Under the pieces are notes generated by a model that was not told where the DNA came from, ran no database searches, and saw nothing but the letters and a program-made list of their open reading frames with translations. Source: Ancistrus triradiatus (Eukaryota > Chordata > Actinopteri > Siluriformes > Loricariidae). Taken from it: 64,000 nt of DNA. Numbering within the stretch: the first letter of the stretch is position 1; each line of letters begins with the position of its first letter. Of this stretch, positions 37,667-49,278 are shown piece after piece. The DNA lies in NCBI GenBank assembly GCA_025084515.1, contig JAJAGP010002026.1:74093-138092 (forward strand), written 5' to 3'. The translations under genes and the position numbers were made by a program.

Positions 37667-37720
37667 CCAAGAAGTTGAATCTGTTCATCTGGACATAGAT
37701 GAACAGATTCAACTTCTTGG
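37667..37720. repeat. perfect 24-bp inverted repeat with 6-nt loop
   Basis: Left arm 37667-37690 starts 'ccaagaagttgaatctgttc'; the right arm 37697-37720 is its exact reverse complement; the spacer is 'ggacat'. The structure is bounded by a 12-bp direct repeat 'aaatatcgcaat' (37619-37630 and 37721-37732). Confidence 0.9.
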
Positions 37721-37800
37721 AAATATCGCAATATACTGCTGTATCAATTGTTTAGCACAGCCTTAGTGAATAAAATTTCATTGTGGCTAAGCAGATTAAA

Positions 37801-38045
37801 CTAATACCAAAAATCTAGCCCCTGTGACTCCAACACACAAGCCAGTTGCTCTAAACAGCACTCCCTGAGAACTTGGGTTCGAACCAGGGCTTGCCTTGTA
37901 ACACGAGGATAGTGTGGCTGGGTATTGCAATGGACTGCCGGCCTATCCAGGATGCACCTCTGCCTGTGTCTAGAAAATTCAGAGACAGATTTCAGACCCG
38001 TGGGAGCATGACCATGATAAGTGGGGTCGATTTTGGTCATATTTT
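37801..38045 (+). repeat. degenerate dispersed repeat
   Basis: Includes 'gaacttgggttcgaaccag' (box-B-like) and ends 'gaccatgataagtggggtcg'. Shares its end with 35520-35560. Confidence 0.4.
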
Positions 38046-38092
38046 TGGTCTTCGCAAAGTATTCTTAGAAAACACGTAATACTCGTTTTTTT

Positions 38093-38281
38093 TACATTTA
38101 CAGCATTTAGCAGATGCCCTTATCCAGAGCGACTTACAATTGATACAATCTTACAATCCAAGCAATTGTAGGTTAAGGGCCTTTGCTCAAGGACCCAACA
38201 GTGGCAGCTTGGCAGAGGGGGGATTTGAACCCTGGACCTTTTGGTCCATAGTCCAGTACCTTATCCGCTAGGCTACCACAA
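38093..38281 (-). mobile_element. tRNA-derived SINE, full length
   Basis: Antisense copy from 'tacatttacagcatttagcag' to 'ccgctaggctaccaca', with 'atccagagcgacttacaatt' and 'gggatttgaaccc'. Inserted beside a T-rich stretch. Confidence 0.9.
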
Positions 38282-38728
38282 AAGAAACAAAAGAAAGTTG
38301 TTTTATACATATACAAATGTACAGGTGGTTTGCCTGACCGAAAAAAAAATTTGTTTAGTTCATGTTCTAGTTCTAGTGTTAAAGTCGGTGAATCTGACAT
38401 GTGAACACACTAGGCAAACGTCTTTTTTGTTAAAACTCAAGTTCCCCACTACAGGTTCACAATATGGCCAAAAACACTGAAATGTCTGACATACAGGAAG
38501 ATTTATACATTTAAGAGAGTCTTTCAATGGCTTTACCATTTCAATGTTTGGCTTTCCTGGAAACCCATTTAAAAACAGCATGCGATTAGCTAATTAACCA
38601 CATTAATACTTCGTGTCAAGTAGGTACTCAAGCCCAGTTAATGAGGTTCATTTAAAAAAAAAAAAAATTTGATTTCCACTCAAGTCCCCAGCATTAAAAC
38701 CATGAATACTTACAGAAGAGTAAAATTA

Positions 38729-39255
38729 CCGTATTTTTCGGACCATAAGGCGCACTTAAAATCCTTTAACTTTCTCAAAAATCGACAGTGCGCCTTTAAA
38801 TGCGGTGCGCCTAATGTATGAATTAATTCTGGTTGTGCTTTCTGACCTAGAACCGATTGTAGATGGTACACGGCGCTCATAAATCTGTCAAAATGTTTTT
38901 AGCACGGCCTTTGGTAAGTTACGAAGCTTACGGCCACCGTAGTGCGCAGCATCGCGGAGTAATACGGTATGTGCTTCAGCATTAGGGTAGTGCATTTCAT
39001 TCATTTATTTTCGAAGCGGATTTCAAACTCAAACGCTAATCAGTCACGCAGTACAACATGGACATAGAGCAGCTGTGAAGAATTCAATTCAACATTAACG
39101 AGTCAATGGTACGGAAGTGGAAGTGGGGAGGAGGAAGCACGGAAGACGCCCTGCGCCCAGGTAAAGACCAAACTGAGCTTCCGACGGAACTTAAGAGTTT
39201 TGTTTCATTTCATGAGCCTTATAACCCGGTGCGCTTTATAGCCTGAAAGATACGG
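38729..39255 (+). mobile_element. nonautonomous pogo-like Tc1/mariner element, copy 2
   Basis: A 527-bp copy of the 2300-2804 element, with TA on both flanks and the same terminal repeats. The right terminus is more mutated ('tatagcctgaaagatacgg'). The psq-like remnant is still visible near 39090-39120 (EFNI.ESMVRKW), now with a small duplication 'aattcaattcaac'. Confidence 0.75.
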
Positions 39256-39259
39256 TAAT

Positions 39260-40655
39260 TGATCTCATCAGTAAAGGACCTTCAGATACTACAACTGATA
39301 GAGTCAGAAAGTGCTTTATAGTCCACAGTGAGGAGAATGTCTGATAAACTGAGTAAATCCGGTGCAGAGAGATTCTGTACACTCATGTTACTTCAAAAAC
39401 CTTTAATTTAAATGTAGGCAGACGTGAAGTGAAAACTGTCACAAGGCAGGCTCAAGTAGCATCTTTTAATTACAGTTTGCTATGCATGTGATGTTTACAC
39501 AGTTTAGATAAGAGCCGAAATGACAGATTACTGCTGTTTTGTTCACACGCAAACGCAAACACAATCTGTTCAAAACAAAATCTCGTGTTGCAGGGGAATA
39601 TACACATTTGTGACAGCACCTAAGTCACTGTGGCCATGTTCACACTGAAAATAAGTGGCCCAATTCATTTCACTCCTCATACAGAACACAATTAGGGACA
39701 ATTTCTTAAGGTACTGAAGGTACATATCTGATATGTGGCATCACGACCTGAACTGTCAAGATTGGAATTCCAGTCCGACAGTTCTCTCCACTGAAGCATG
39801 AAAATCCTCCATCACCTATTTGTTTTCATTATCATGTGCCTGCGAATTCAGAGCCACCACTGACCACATTTTAAGATGAACTTTAGGTTAGCAATCAGTA
39901 CTGTACAGCCCATTTTGTTTGCTTAGTTCTGAGAGCGAGTCAGGTGGTTCAGTGTTCTTTCGCTTGACCTGTTCCAACTCTTAGATACAGGCCAGATCAA
40001 AAAAGAAAATACTGTTACAGAAAACGTCTTCTGTAAAGACCTTTGAGATCTTTTTCCTATTGGGAAAATGGAAAATTGGATACTGGATGCAAATTGGAAT
40101 CCTCACCGGGACTAAGATACGCAAAACGTTTAGCTAAAAATCCTATTTGAGTGCATATCATCTCAAAGGAAAATTCCATTTCCACCGAATACATTAGGAA
40201 ATGAACCATCCTGCTCCAAATGCATACTGATTAACTGAGCCCGTGTGACTACCCCAGCAGGCAGCCAATATTTTCCTGATTTATGAGGAATAAAGCAATT
40301 CCATACATTATAACTGAGACCATTATAACTGCTGCCTAAATGGCAAGAGGGACATTCATCAATCCTACCTGACGTGTACCATTCGAACAGCAGTACTGTT
40401 CACTACGGAGTCCATCTTTCTTAAACTATGTTCAAACAGGTAGCTCAAACAGTATTTGAACCAGACAGATTTTAGGCATCTGAAGTGAGCAGGCTACAAA
40501 CTACATCGAGTCTGACTACTCCCAATCAGATTTGATTCACAATGTCTGTGGTTCAAATCTCAATCAGAATCAGATAGAGACATGCAACTCAGTCTGCCCT
40601 GCCAGATCGGATCTGATTTGGCTTCTACGTCATTCGATGTTTGTTGGCATTGGAG
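39260..40655. other. unique-looking stretch without supported gene
   Basis: No repeat family, coding exon or RNA gene was recognised on either strand. Confidence 0.35.
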
Positions 40656-40667
40656 ATTTCACATGAC

Positions 40668-41644
40668 TAGGGCTGCAACTAACGATTATTTTAATAATCG
40701 ATTAATCGGTCGATTACTTTTTCGATTAATCGATGAATCGGGTTTTTAAAAAAAACCTTTCCATGTCTTCACTCAGAAATATAACATTAAACAACAGAGC
40801 AAATAAGTGCTTACAATAAATGAATAATAATAAATTAATTTGATTAATAAATTAAAATAACAAATTAAACAATAAAGAAAAATAAGTGCATCTCTGATGC
40901 AAACACTACATACAAACTCATTCACGCGCTTTCTTTAGGAACTTTGCATTGCAATCCAAAAATGTTAGCATGTCAACATGCTCCTGGCTAAAGCTGGCTC
41001 TTTTTAGAGACTATATTTCCTGCCGCAGAAAACACGCTCAGACAGTGTTGAAGTAGCAGGAATGCATAAATAGGACTTGGCTAGCCTGGCCAATATAGGA
41101 TATCTGTCTCTTAACTCCATCACTGTCATTATCCAGCTAACAAGCAGAAAAACAGCATCAACCGTGCTGTGTCCGTTTGCATAGTGTGAGTGCGCCATTA
41201 CGTTTCCTCACTTCAAAACGGAACAAACTCGGGATATTGTGGTGACTTACGCTGTTGTTGAGCTCCGACCATCCTCATCAGTGACTCCATGTTTTCGTTT
41301 CCAGGGCTGTATCAGCACCGGGGTGCTCCCGTGCCGGGTCAGATGACTTTTGCAAAGCTTGCAAATTACACATTATTTGTTGTGTGAAGCGTGAAGTGCT
41401 CCGACACTTTTGAGGTCTTAAGCCGAACCTTCTTCTCTGCGTCAGTCATGTTTCATTTGTAGAACTTATTTAATTCTTAACACTAACTAACACTAACCTC
41501 GCTCCGTACACGAAGTGCCGCAAGTAACGCAAGTGGATATGATAAGGCGAGGTGCACAAATCATGCGAAACAACGAATCGATAATGAAATTCGTTATCGA
41601 CACTTTTAATAATCGATTATTATCGATTCGTTGTTGCAGCCCTA
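40668..41644 (-). mobile_element. hAT element, deletion derivative, 8-bp target duplication
   Basis: 977 bp flanked by the exact 8-bp repeat 'cacatgac' (40660-40667, 41645-41652). Termini 'tagggctgcaactaacgatt' and 'cgttgttgcagcccta' form inverted repeats, followed inward by palindromic 'aatcgattaatcg' motifs. A minus-strand remnant at 41004-41198 encodes part of the hAT C-terminal dimerisation domain (RYPILARLAKSYLCIPATS then TLSERVF). The N-terminal and catalytic parts are gone. Confidence 0.85.
41004..41198 (-). pseudogene. hAT transposase C-terminal (dimerisation) remnant
   Basis: The frame shows YPILARLAKSYLCIPATS followed by TLSERVF, the conserved region near the C-terminus of hAT transposases. 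It lies inside the element at 40668-41644. No upstream zinc finger or RNase-H-fold segments are visible. Confidence 0.75.
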
Positions 41645-42552
41645 CACATGACAACACCACCACAAACAAAGTCAACCGTGATTATAGTTGGCCTGGAGGA
41701 AAGGAAAGGTGCCAGATCTTCCATTTTTGCACATTTTGAATATAATCACTTTATAAATCACTAAGAATCTGCCGCTACTGATGCATATTGTCTGCGATCA
41801 CATGGACCGTGATAAATATCCTGCATCGTTCTTTGTCGGTTCGGAGTGCAAATCCAGCCTGTGTCTTATAAGGAGTGCCACAGCAGCCAAACGGCTCTTT
41901 CACAGACTCCTCTCTTTGCATGCTGGTTTATCTGGCTGCACGCAGACACACCCCACTACACTTGATTGCTCTGACTGATTCAATCTGACTCACTGATTAC
42001 TCGGCTGTTTGAAACCCAGATGGCTGCATGCTTATTCGTCAACCCTAATTTCATAGTTAAGTGCTCATTTCTCTACTTTGTGTTTGATAAAGCTTTCTAA
42101 AACATTGTCTGCGCAGTTACGCGTGTCATTACAACCACATTTCAGCTAATGTGTCTGCCAACATAATATATGAACATAGTAGGTTAATAACTAAAAATAA
42201 GGTTAAGAAAAGGTTCTCTGTACATGTGAGCTGATATTATGCAGTGCATTAGGGCAGGGCAATATGGATAAAAATCTTATCAATTTTTTTTCATATCAGT
42301 CGACCATGATGAATAAAATCACTGTTTCTGATAAGCGTAAAGGTTTCTTTTTTACTCCTGAATGAGATGTGAAGATGGAGTGGTGAATCCTCCTCTGTGA
42401 CCCTGACCAGTTCACATGGGAGTATGTTTTAAATATTGTAAAACACTGCAAGATTATTTGCACAGGTCATCGAAAGTTTATTTCCTCTGAATGCATGTTC
42501 TCTAAAGATCACTCATCCCACTGAGCAGAAACTGGTCCACTCACTACCACCT

Positions 42553-43250
42553 CAGATAATAATCGGACTTCTACTTTGGAATCAGACAAAAATCTCACAG
42601 AACAATGTGGCGTAAACTTCAAACTTTATTCATAAATGACTGAAATAGCTCGAGCATATACTGCGTTTCGGAGTCTCCATAAGGAGGTCGGTATCCGTTC
42701 AGCGAGTGCTGCATTTAATCCCACGGTTGCCAGATTCCACAAGGGAAATACAACAAATTCTATGGAAAGAATCCCAAAAGGAGTGAGGTCTCTCGTAGAA
42801 TGAGCGCATCTGGCAACCATGTTACTCATGTTTGCACAGAAGCGTAGACTTAGAACTCTGATAGAAAATCAGAGTATGGGACAACACACTTCAAGAAATC
42901 CAATTACTGCTAAAATCCAGCTCTCCATCAGATTTCTAGATCAGAGTATGCTGCATGCATCACTATATGAATAATCAGATAACTGCAGAAATCCGACTAT
43001 GATTTACATTTACAGCATTTAGCAGACGCCCTTATCCAGAGCGACTTACAATTGATACGATCTTACAATCCAAGCAATTGTGGGTTAAAGGCCTTGTTCA
43101 AGGACCCAACAGTGGTAGCTAGGCAGAGGTGGGATTTGAACCCTGGACCTTTTGGGCCATAGTCCAGTACCTTACCCGCTAGGCTACCACAGTCCCGGAT
43201 TACACAATCCCTATGATCGGATTAGTAAGTGCATGTAAACTCACTCAATG
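42553..43250 (+). repeat. unclassified dispersed repeat with SINE inside
   Basis: The segment 42553-42835 ('aatcggacttctactttgg', 'acttcaaactttattcat', 'gagcatatactgcgttt', 'ttgccagatt') is collinear with 60640-60900. Its right end, 'aaatccgactatg', is broken by the SINE at 43003-43196 and resumes at 'gattacacaatccctatgatcggatt'. A relative of this right end is at 6360-6485. Confidence 0.55.
43003..43196 (-). mobile_element. tRNA-derived SINE, full length
   Basis: Antisense, well preserved from 'tttacatttacagcatttag' to 'gctaggctaccacagtcccg'. Inserted into the repeat at 42553-43250. Confidence 0.9.
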
Positions 43251-43778
43251 CCTTACTCTCATCAGGAATGCCCAAATTATCCTCTGTTCTGTTTTACAGT
43301 CCAAGCCATTTGGATATCGGAGTAGCTAAAGTGCTGGTAACATGATTTCAAACTCATTCTTGATACAGATTACAACTTATTAGAAATTCATATGGGGATT
43401 TTCTACTCCTAATGAACTCAGATGTTTGACTTTCAGTTTTATTTTTGCCATCCCTTGCACATAACGAGCCAGTCACCCTCAATGCACATGTCCAGTCCTG
43501 GCTAAACGTCAAGCATGTGGTCTTTATGTCATGACTCAAGTAACGGCCGATAGTAAACCGTGAAAAACAGCCAAAGAACAAACCAGTCTGTTTATACTGG
43601 GTCAAAGGTCCAGACAATGCACAACAACCTGCCAATGTGTTTGCACAGTTGAACCTAAACAATGCAGCACCAAGCCATATATACTTGACAAATCTCTGTT
43701 TTCTGTTTCATGAAGCAAAGCAAGGAATCTCATTTTCCTTCTGGGAGTTCCATGGATTCCTGGCAAAGCCTTTCTTAA

Positions 43779-43940
43779 TTTACATTTAGTCATTAGCAGA
43801 CACCCATATCCAGAGCGACCTACGACTCATATTGCCTTACAATCCAAGCAACTGTGGGTTCAGGGCCTTGTTCAGGGACCCAACAGTGGCACACTGGCAG
43901 AGGTGGGATTTGAACATCAGGTTATCACCTCCACAGCACC
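43779..43940 (-). mobile_element. tRNA-derived SINE, degraded
   Basis: Retains 'tttacatttagtcattagcag', 'atccagagcgacctacgact', 'cccaacagtggca' and 'gggatttgaac'; the head is mutated. Confidence 0.75.
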
Positions 43941-44949
43941 ACAATTACTACGGTACTTGTTAGCACAGTAATGGCCTGCATATTACAGCCAGCAAATTGT
44001 GCAAATTACTTAGCAATCAAACAAACAGCAATATTTTGTGCGTTACATATGAGATAAGTTTCTATGGATGTGTTCATGTACTGTGGCACAAGCGTGACTC
44101 AAAAAACGAATGCACGCCAATCCTGAAAGACGCTCATTTTAAAACACTGCAATGCATACTGAAGCCATAATGTGCCATACTATATGGGCAAATGTTTGTA
44201 GACACCCCTTCTAAATACCTGCCATAAAAAAACTGATTGCCAATTGGAATGATGACAGTAAGCCAGGGCTTATTAGTACCTGACCTCACAGTCATGTTCC
44301 AAAAGATAGTGGGAAGACATTCCAAGATCAGTGAAGGCTATTGCAGTAGCAAAAAGGGGACAAACTCAATACTATTACCCAGTGTTTCTGCTACATTTAT
44401 TTTGCAGCAGCAGCCTGCGTTAGAACTTTATGAAACGTCATCAAATTGCAAAACTCTGCAGACTGCTTTTCATTTGAAACGACATACAGAAATTGGAGAG
44501 CAATGACACACAAGGGAGAGAGAAGATAGAGAAAGGTAGATTAAGTAGCTCTCGTCAAGTTAGATTTTTAGTTCGAGTTTTACAGTTGAAAAAAATTAAA
44601 TCCTAAAAACTAAAAGAAATCCTAGAGGAAACTCTGAACACCCAAGTTTCTGGATGTTGCTTTTCGATTATAGTGCACAAATTCTTGTTGCTCTTTAATA
44701 TTTGCATGGTCTAAACAAAGACATTAACAACAAGCAGACTAATCACATGGTGTCATGAAACCTTTAGCAATGGTTGACCTGAACTTTATGGCTTTATTAC
44801 TAGACAGGGCACTGAGCGACTAATTTGATAACAGTCGATAAACACTCTTAATTAGTAGATTATTTGTTTGTTTTTTTCTAAGAAACAGGCAAGTGTTTAA
44901 AGCCTAATTTGAAGGCAACATGGAACATCATAGAGCAGACCTAACGCTG

Positions 44950-45150
44950 CACAGGGGCTAGTGCTATTACATCTCAGCTGCATAGACCCGGGTCCGAGAC
45001 TGCTGCCTTTGTGAAGTTTGCATGGCCTCCCCGTGTGTGTGGAGGTTCCCCCCGGCACTCTAGTTGCCTCCTACAGTCCAAAGACATGCGCAGGGTCAAC
45101 TGCCGTCCGGGTGTGACTGAGTGTTCGACAGACTGTCCAGGGACACACCA
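44950..45150 (+). repeat. degenerate SINE/L2-type repeat
   Basis: Contains 'cacaggggctagtgctatta', 'gtgaagtttgcatggcctcc' and 'gttgcctcctacagtccaaa'. Related to 2955-3235. Confidence 0.5.
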
Positions 45151-45155
45151 AGAAA

Positions 45156-45350
45156 GGAAGTGGTGGCTCAGCAGTCAATTTACTGGACTGCTGACCTGAA
45201 GGTTAAAGGTTCAAATCCTAACCCTGGCAAACTGCCACTGTTGAGATCTTGAGCAAAGTCCTTAACGCTCAAATCCCTGGATTGGACCTTGTAAAACTGA
45301 ATTAACTAAGCGGCTTTGGAAAGAGCATCTGCTAAATAATGTAATGACCA
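45156..45350 (+). mobile_element. tRNA-derived SINE, diverged copy
   Basis: Head 'gtggtggctcagcagtcaat' and box-B-like 'aggttcaaatcct', then the family body and a tail 'gcatctgctaaataatgtaa'. A further partial body copy lies at 45392-45505 ('gtgccactgtcgggtccttg'). Confidence 0.75.
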
Positions 45351-45935
45351 AGGGCAGCCCAACATTTGGGACCATAATGGCTTAAACTAATCCCACCACT
45401 GGCAATGTGCCACTGTCGGGTCCTTGAGCAAAGCTAGGTCCTAACCACAATTTGGCTGTATCGGCTGTAAGCTCCTCTGGATAAGGGTGTCTGACTAAAT
45501 AGGTGCCTTTGCACCGGAGGAACTTTTTCATAGTTCTTAATATTGTTGGAGAAAGCGCCCCCTTTTATGCATGATAGTACCACAGAAACTGGGTTTGTAG
45601 TTCTTAGAAAGTTGTGTATAGGGACTTCAGGGTAGGTCCTTTTCTCAGCACACAGGAACCCTGAGTGATGCACGTATGCAGTGAATGTGCCAGAGCATGC
45701 TGAGGGCAACTGCCATTACCGGTTTCTATATAAACAAAAATAGAGAAAAAAATAAATAAAATAAATGGGTAAAACAGTCCAGGTTTTACTGAGCCCATTT
45801 GCGACAGATGAGGTACAATGACATTGAGTAACCAACTGAAAGTTTTTAATATTCACTTCACCAACCATCACACAGTCACTTCAGCGTTCCTACTGGCGGT
45901 GCGAATGCAATCCAAAAAAGGGCCATAAAACAAAT

Positions 45936-46112
45936 GCACATTTACCAGACGCCCTTATCCAGAGCGACTTACAATTGATACAATCCAAGAAATTGTGGGT
46001 TAATGGTCTTGCTCAAGGACCCAACAGTGGCAGCTTGGCAGAGACGGGATTTGAACCCTAGACCATTTGGTCCATAGTCCAGTACCTTAACCGCTAGGCT
46101 ACCACAGTCCTG
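45936..46112 (-). mobile_element. tRNA-derived SINE with internal deletion
   Basis: Antisense from 'acatttaccagacgccctta' to 'gctaggctaccacagtcctg'. The segment between the tail and 'gatacaatccaag' is shortened. Confidence 0.85.
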
Positions 46113-46114
46113 TA

Positions 46115-47150
46115 GCTGTTGGGGGAGCTCTGCAGGGGATTTCCTCCCAAATTAGTCCCTAGAACTGTTTGGTGCGACAGTGCCCAACGTCCCACCATGC
46201 ACCCTGTTCTGCCAATTAGTTTCCGGACCTCACAAGCCCCGAATGGGATTAAACAGGTATGTACACTGAGTGAGTGAAGACCTAATCTACTAGTGTGATG
46301 AGCCTTGTTTGCTATTGTGTGAATGATTGAGATAAATAATTACAATGATCGGCTTAACCTCAGCTGGTAGATCTAAACCTTTCCGGGCATGTGGCCGGCC
46401 TCTGGTATTGATCTGCTCTCTGAGGGTTTTTAGACCAAGCACCAGCAGGCACAGTTTAAACATCAATACTTTGCTGCCAACTCGTGTCACGGAAACCCGA
46501 TCATCTGAGCCTTATGGCATTCCAGCATATCTATCAGAGAGGATGTGAAGGGCCTTTCATTATAAGACAGATACAGTTGTGTGAATCTTTTCTGCCCTGA
46601 AATGAGGGCAGAAATGCTGGACCCTGGTTTGAGGGCTGTTTGGTTTGTAGAAGTTACACATTGTTTCCAGTGTTTGGACGAAACACAACAAGTTATATGA
46701 ACTCTGTATTGAGAAGGAAGCACAACAGAAAGGATACACACCCCAAATCTAGGGAGGGACAATTTTCCAACCCGGAATATTACACACCAAGTTAACTGAG
46801 ACAAGACAATCGGAACTCATCTGCAAACAAGGCAAACGGGATTAGGCGAGCGGCAGCAACCCCAAATAATGGGCTGGTTAGCTGCATATAGTAACTACAT
46901 GCCACGCACTGAGAGATTAATCCTGCAGCAGGGCTTGGGCATAATTTAAGTGCTTAACCAGCTCTCGAAAACTAATTGCACCCAAATACGAAGGCCGGCA
47001 CAAGTGCATGTACGATCATGCAATAAACACAGTAACGGAAGGAGTTGTGAAGCTAGTTCTGCCCATTTCAATCTCCAAACCGAGCGCTTTGCTAACAGCT
47101 AGCACGGAGCTAGCAAGAAATATGAGCTCCCCATCACCGCACAATGCTCT
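46115..47150. other. stretch upstream of a probable promoter, no supported gene
   Basis: No repeat was recognised. Two minus-strand open frames (46290-46490, 46487-46804) lack clear splice signals. An exon cannot be excluded near 46345-46480. Confidence 0.35.
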
Positions 47151-47178
47151 GTAGAAACAAACCCAAACACACTCTCAC

Positions 47179-47300
47179 CTCCAGCAGCGCCGTCGTTGGG
47201 TCCCGGTAAATGGTACCGCCGAAATTCGCTCGGTTCGCGACCGTTTAGACGCCAAACAAATAATCCTCACGCGCACAGGACAAGTGTAATGAAGCCACTG
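47179..47300 (-). promoter_or_regulatory. probable non-coding first exon and GC-rich promoter
   Basis: A local CpG- and GC-rich island (about 47177-47400) in otherwise AT-rich DNA. On the minus strand a GC box-like 'ggctccgcccacc' (about 47327-47339) precedes about 120 nt without ATG. That stretch ends 'ggcgctgctggag' before a GTGAGAGT donor (47178-47171). This looks like the 5' UTR exon of a minus-strand gene, plausibly the unnamed gene whose coding exons lie to the left. Start site not determined. Confidence 0.45.
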
Positions 47301-47631
47301 CGCTGCCTCTGATCTGCGGGACGGAGGTGGGCGGAGCCTGAGCGGCGCTCCTGCACGCTCTTATCCAAAGCGCTCGGGACCTGGGACTGATCGATCTGGT
47401 CCGATATCGATACCGCGATACACACTGTAAGTAGAAGTACTACCAATCTGCTAAAAAATACTCAAGTAAACGCTGAAGTATGGCTTATATATTTCACTCA
47501 AGTAAAAGTACAAAAGTAAATGCTACTAAATGTACTTAAAGTATTTCTTTAAAAAGTCTTTCAACCACAATTTTTGAAACAGTGTGTCTTTTATTAAGGG
47601 CAATGGATAAGCATCCATGATCCCAAGTGTA

Positions 47632-47760
47632 CTTGGGTGGCTCAGTGGGTAGCCTTGCTGCCTCACAGCAAGCAGGTCCTGGGTTCAATCCCATGGCGTG
47701 GTGGCCTGGGTACCATCTTGTCTTGTGTAGGTAGCTCTTTTTTGCGGAGTTTGTCAAAGA
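47632..47760 (+). repeat. tRNA-like repeat head, second family
   Basis: Reads 'gggtggctcagtgggtagcc', then 'gcctcacagcaagcaggtcc' and 'tgggttcaatccca', a box A/B-like layout. A fragment of the 28647 hAT interior follows at about 47800-47850. Confidence 0.55.
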
Positions 47761-47994
47761 ACAATTTGCACATGTTAAATAAAATTAAAATAACACACTT
47801 ACTGGAAAAATCTGTATATAAAATTACATATAAAGATACTTTCACTCAAATCCTATTGCAGTACCACACTAAAAATCAGTGAGCTCTTTTGAACCACCCA
47901 TTATTTCTCAAATGTTTGCAAATTTGTAATTCAATGATTAAGAGGTTTGATGAAATACCATGTCATCTTGGCAGTGGTGGGTTCTGAACCCTGC

Positions 47995-48096
47995 CTGTGG
48001 AACCCAGAGAGACTTACAACTGATACAGATGGGATTTGAACCCTAGAGCTTCTTTTCCATAGTCTAGTATCTTAACCACTAGGCTGTCACAGGCTC
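47995..48096 (-). mobile_element. tRNA-derived SINE, partial
   Basis: Antisense fragment with 'cagagagacttacaactgat' joined directly to 'gggatttgaaccctagagc' and 'aaccactaggctgtcacag'. The central body is deleted. Confidence 0.75.
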
Positions 48097-48909
48097 TTTA
48101 GATGGAACGAACCAACCTCTCTGCAGACAGTAACCAGAGGGCAGGACTGACCCTAGGTCACAGAAGGGGTGTCACCAACACAATGCCACGACCCGCTGAT
48201 TTTACCGAATACAATATATCATTAAAACTTTAACCAGTCTGATTTTTTTGCCCCCATGTGACTATCTGCATCTATAGATGTCCAGATGATACCATGGATT
48301 CAATTTCAAACTGATTTTGATTTAGTATTTATAGCGTGTAAAAATAGCGAATGACTATTATAATAAAGTCCTTAATCAATTCCTATTCAGTTACCTCTAA
48401 AGTGGATCTGTAGCATTAGGGAAAAACAGGTACGTAACAAAATTGGCCCAGTGTATTTAAGTGTAAATTAGTTTGGATTTGGCTCCCCCTGGTGGTCTAT
48501 ACACGCACACCCGCGCACACAAAGGTTTGTCTTGCTATCTTTTGTGAAGACTTTCCATCAGACATGAATGACAATGAAAGACTACTGCAGCTAATTAATG
48601 CTACCCCGACTCCTACCCCTCACCTCAGGAACCTAAAGCAAGTATTTCGGCTCTTTTGGTTTTTCAAATTAAAGATACAGAATAAAGGTCGTGCTTTATT
48701 TGCATGTCAGTTTGCACTTTTTTGCATACGGGACAGGGTGCAGAAGCATACCGAGACTTCCACCATGGTTTGTGTTTGTTTATTTGGTTTATTTAATGTC
48801 GCTATTAGCATCAGTGGCCATTTCAGTGACATACACAAGGTTACCTCAACACTAGTCAAATATATACATATACTATTAAGTCAATGCCAGTTTAAGCAAT
48901 TAACCTAAG

Positions 48910-49075
48910 CCGTCTCTGGACTGTGGGAGGAAACCCGAGTATTCAGAATAAACCCACACAGAGTCCACATGCAGACTCCACACAAAAAGGACCCAGCCCA
49001 CTCTACCCTGTGATAGAACCCAGAACCTTCTTGCTGTGAAGTGATTGTGCTGTGCACCAAACCACCCCTGCAACC
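48910..49075 (-). repeat. SINE/L2-type repeat, antisense
   Basis: Antisense 'ggactgtgggaggaaaccc', 'agtccacatgcagactccac', 'agaacccagaaccttcttgc': the head of the repeat seen at 2955. Confidence 0.6.
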
Positions 49076-49278
49076 ATGGCAAAGCCTGCCTACAATAAAT
49101 AGGAGATTTGAGATCTTCTCATCATTAGATAAGAAGAACCCAAGATCAGAACAAGATGTGTACTAGATGTGTACAGGTGCCCAAGTAAACATACCCAATG
49201 CATCAATGACATTTAAAACCTTTAATGTGCATTATTACAGTTAGTTTACAGAGGTAGGTGAAACATTCAGTGCTTTTA

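Noticed and set aside
46290..46490. Minus-strand frame with hydrophobic start (MTRVGSKVLMFKLCLLVLG)
   Set aside because: Could be an exon of the unnamed gene, but no convincing acceptor or donor was found.
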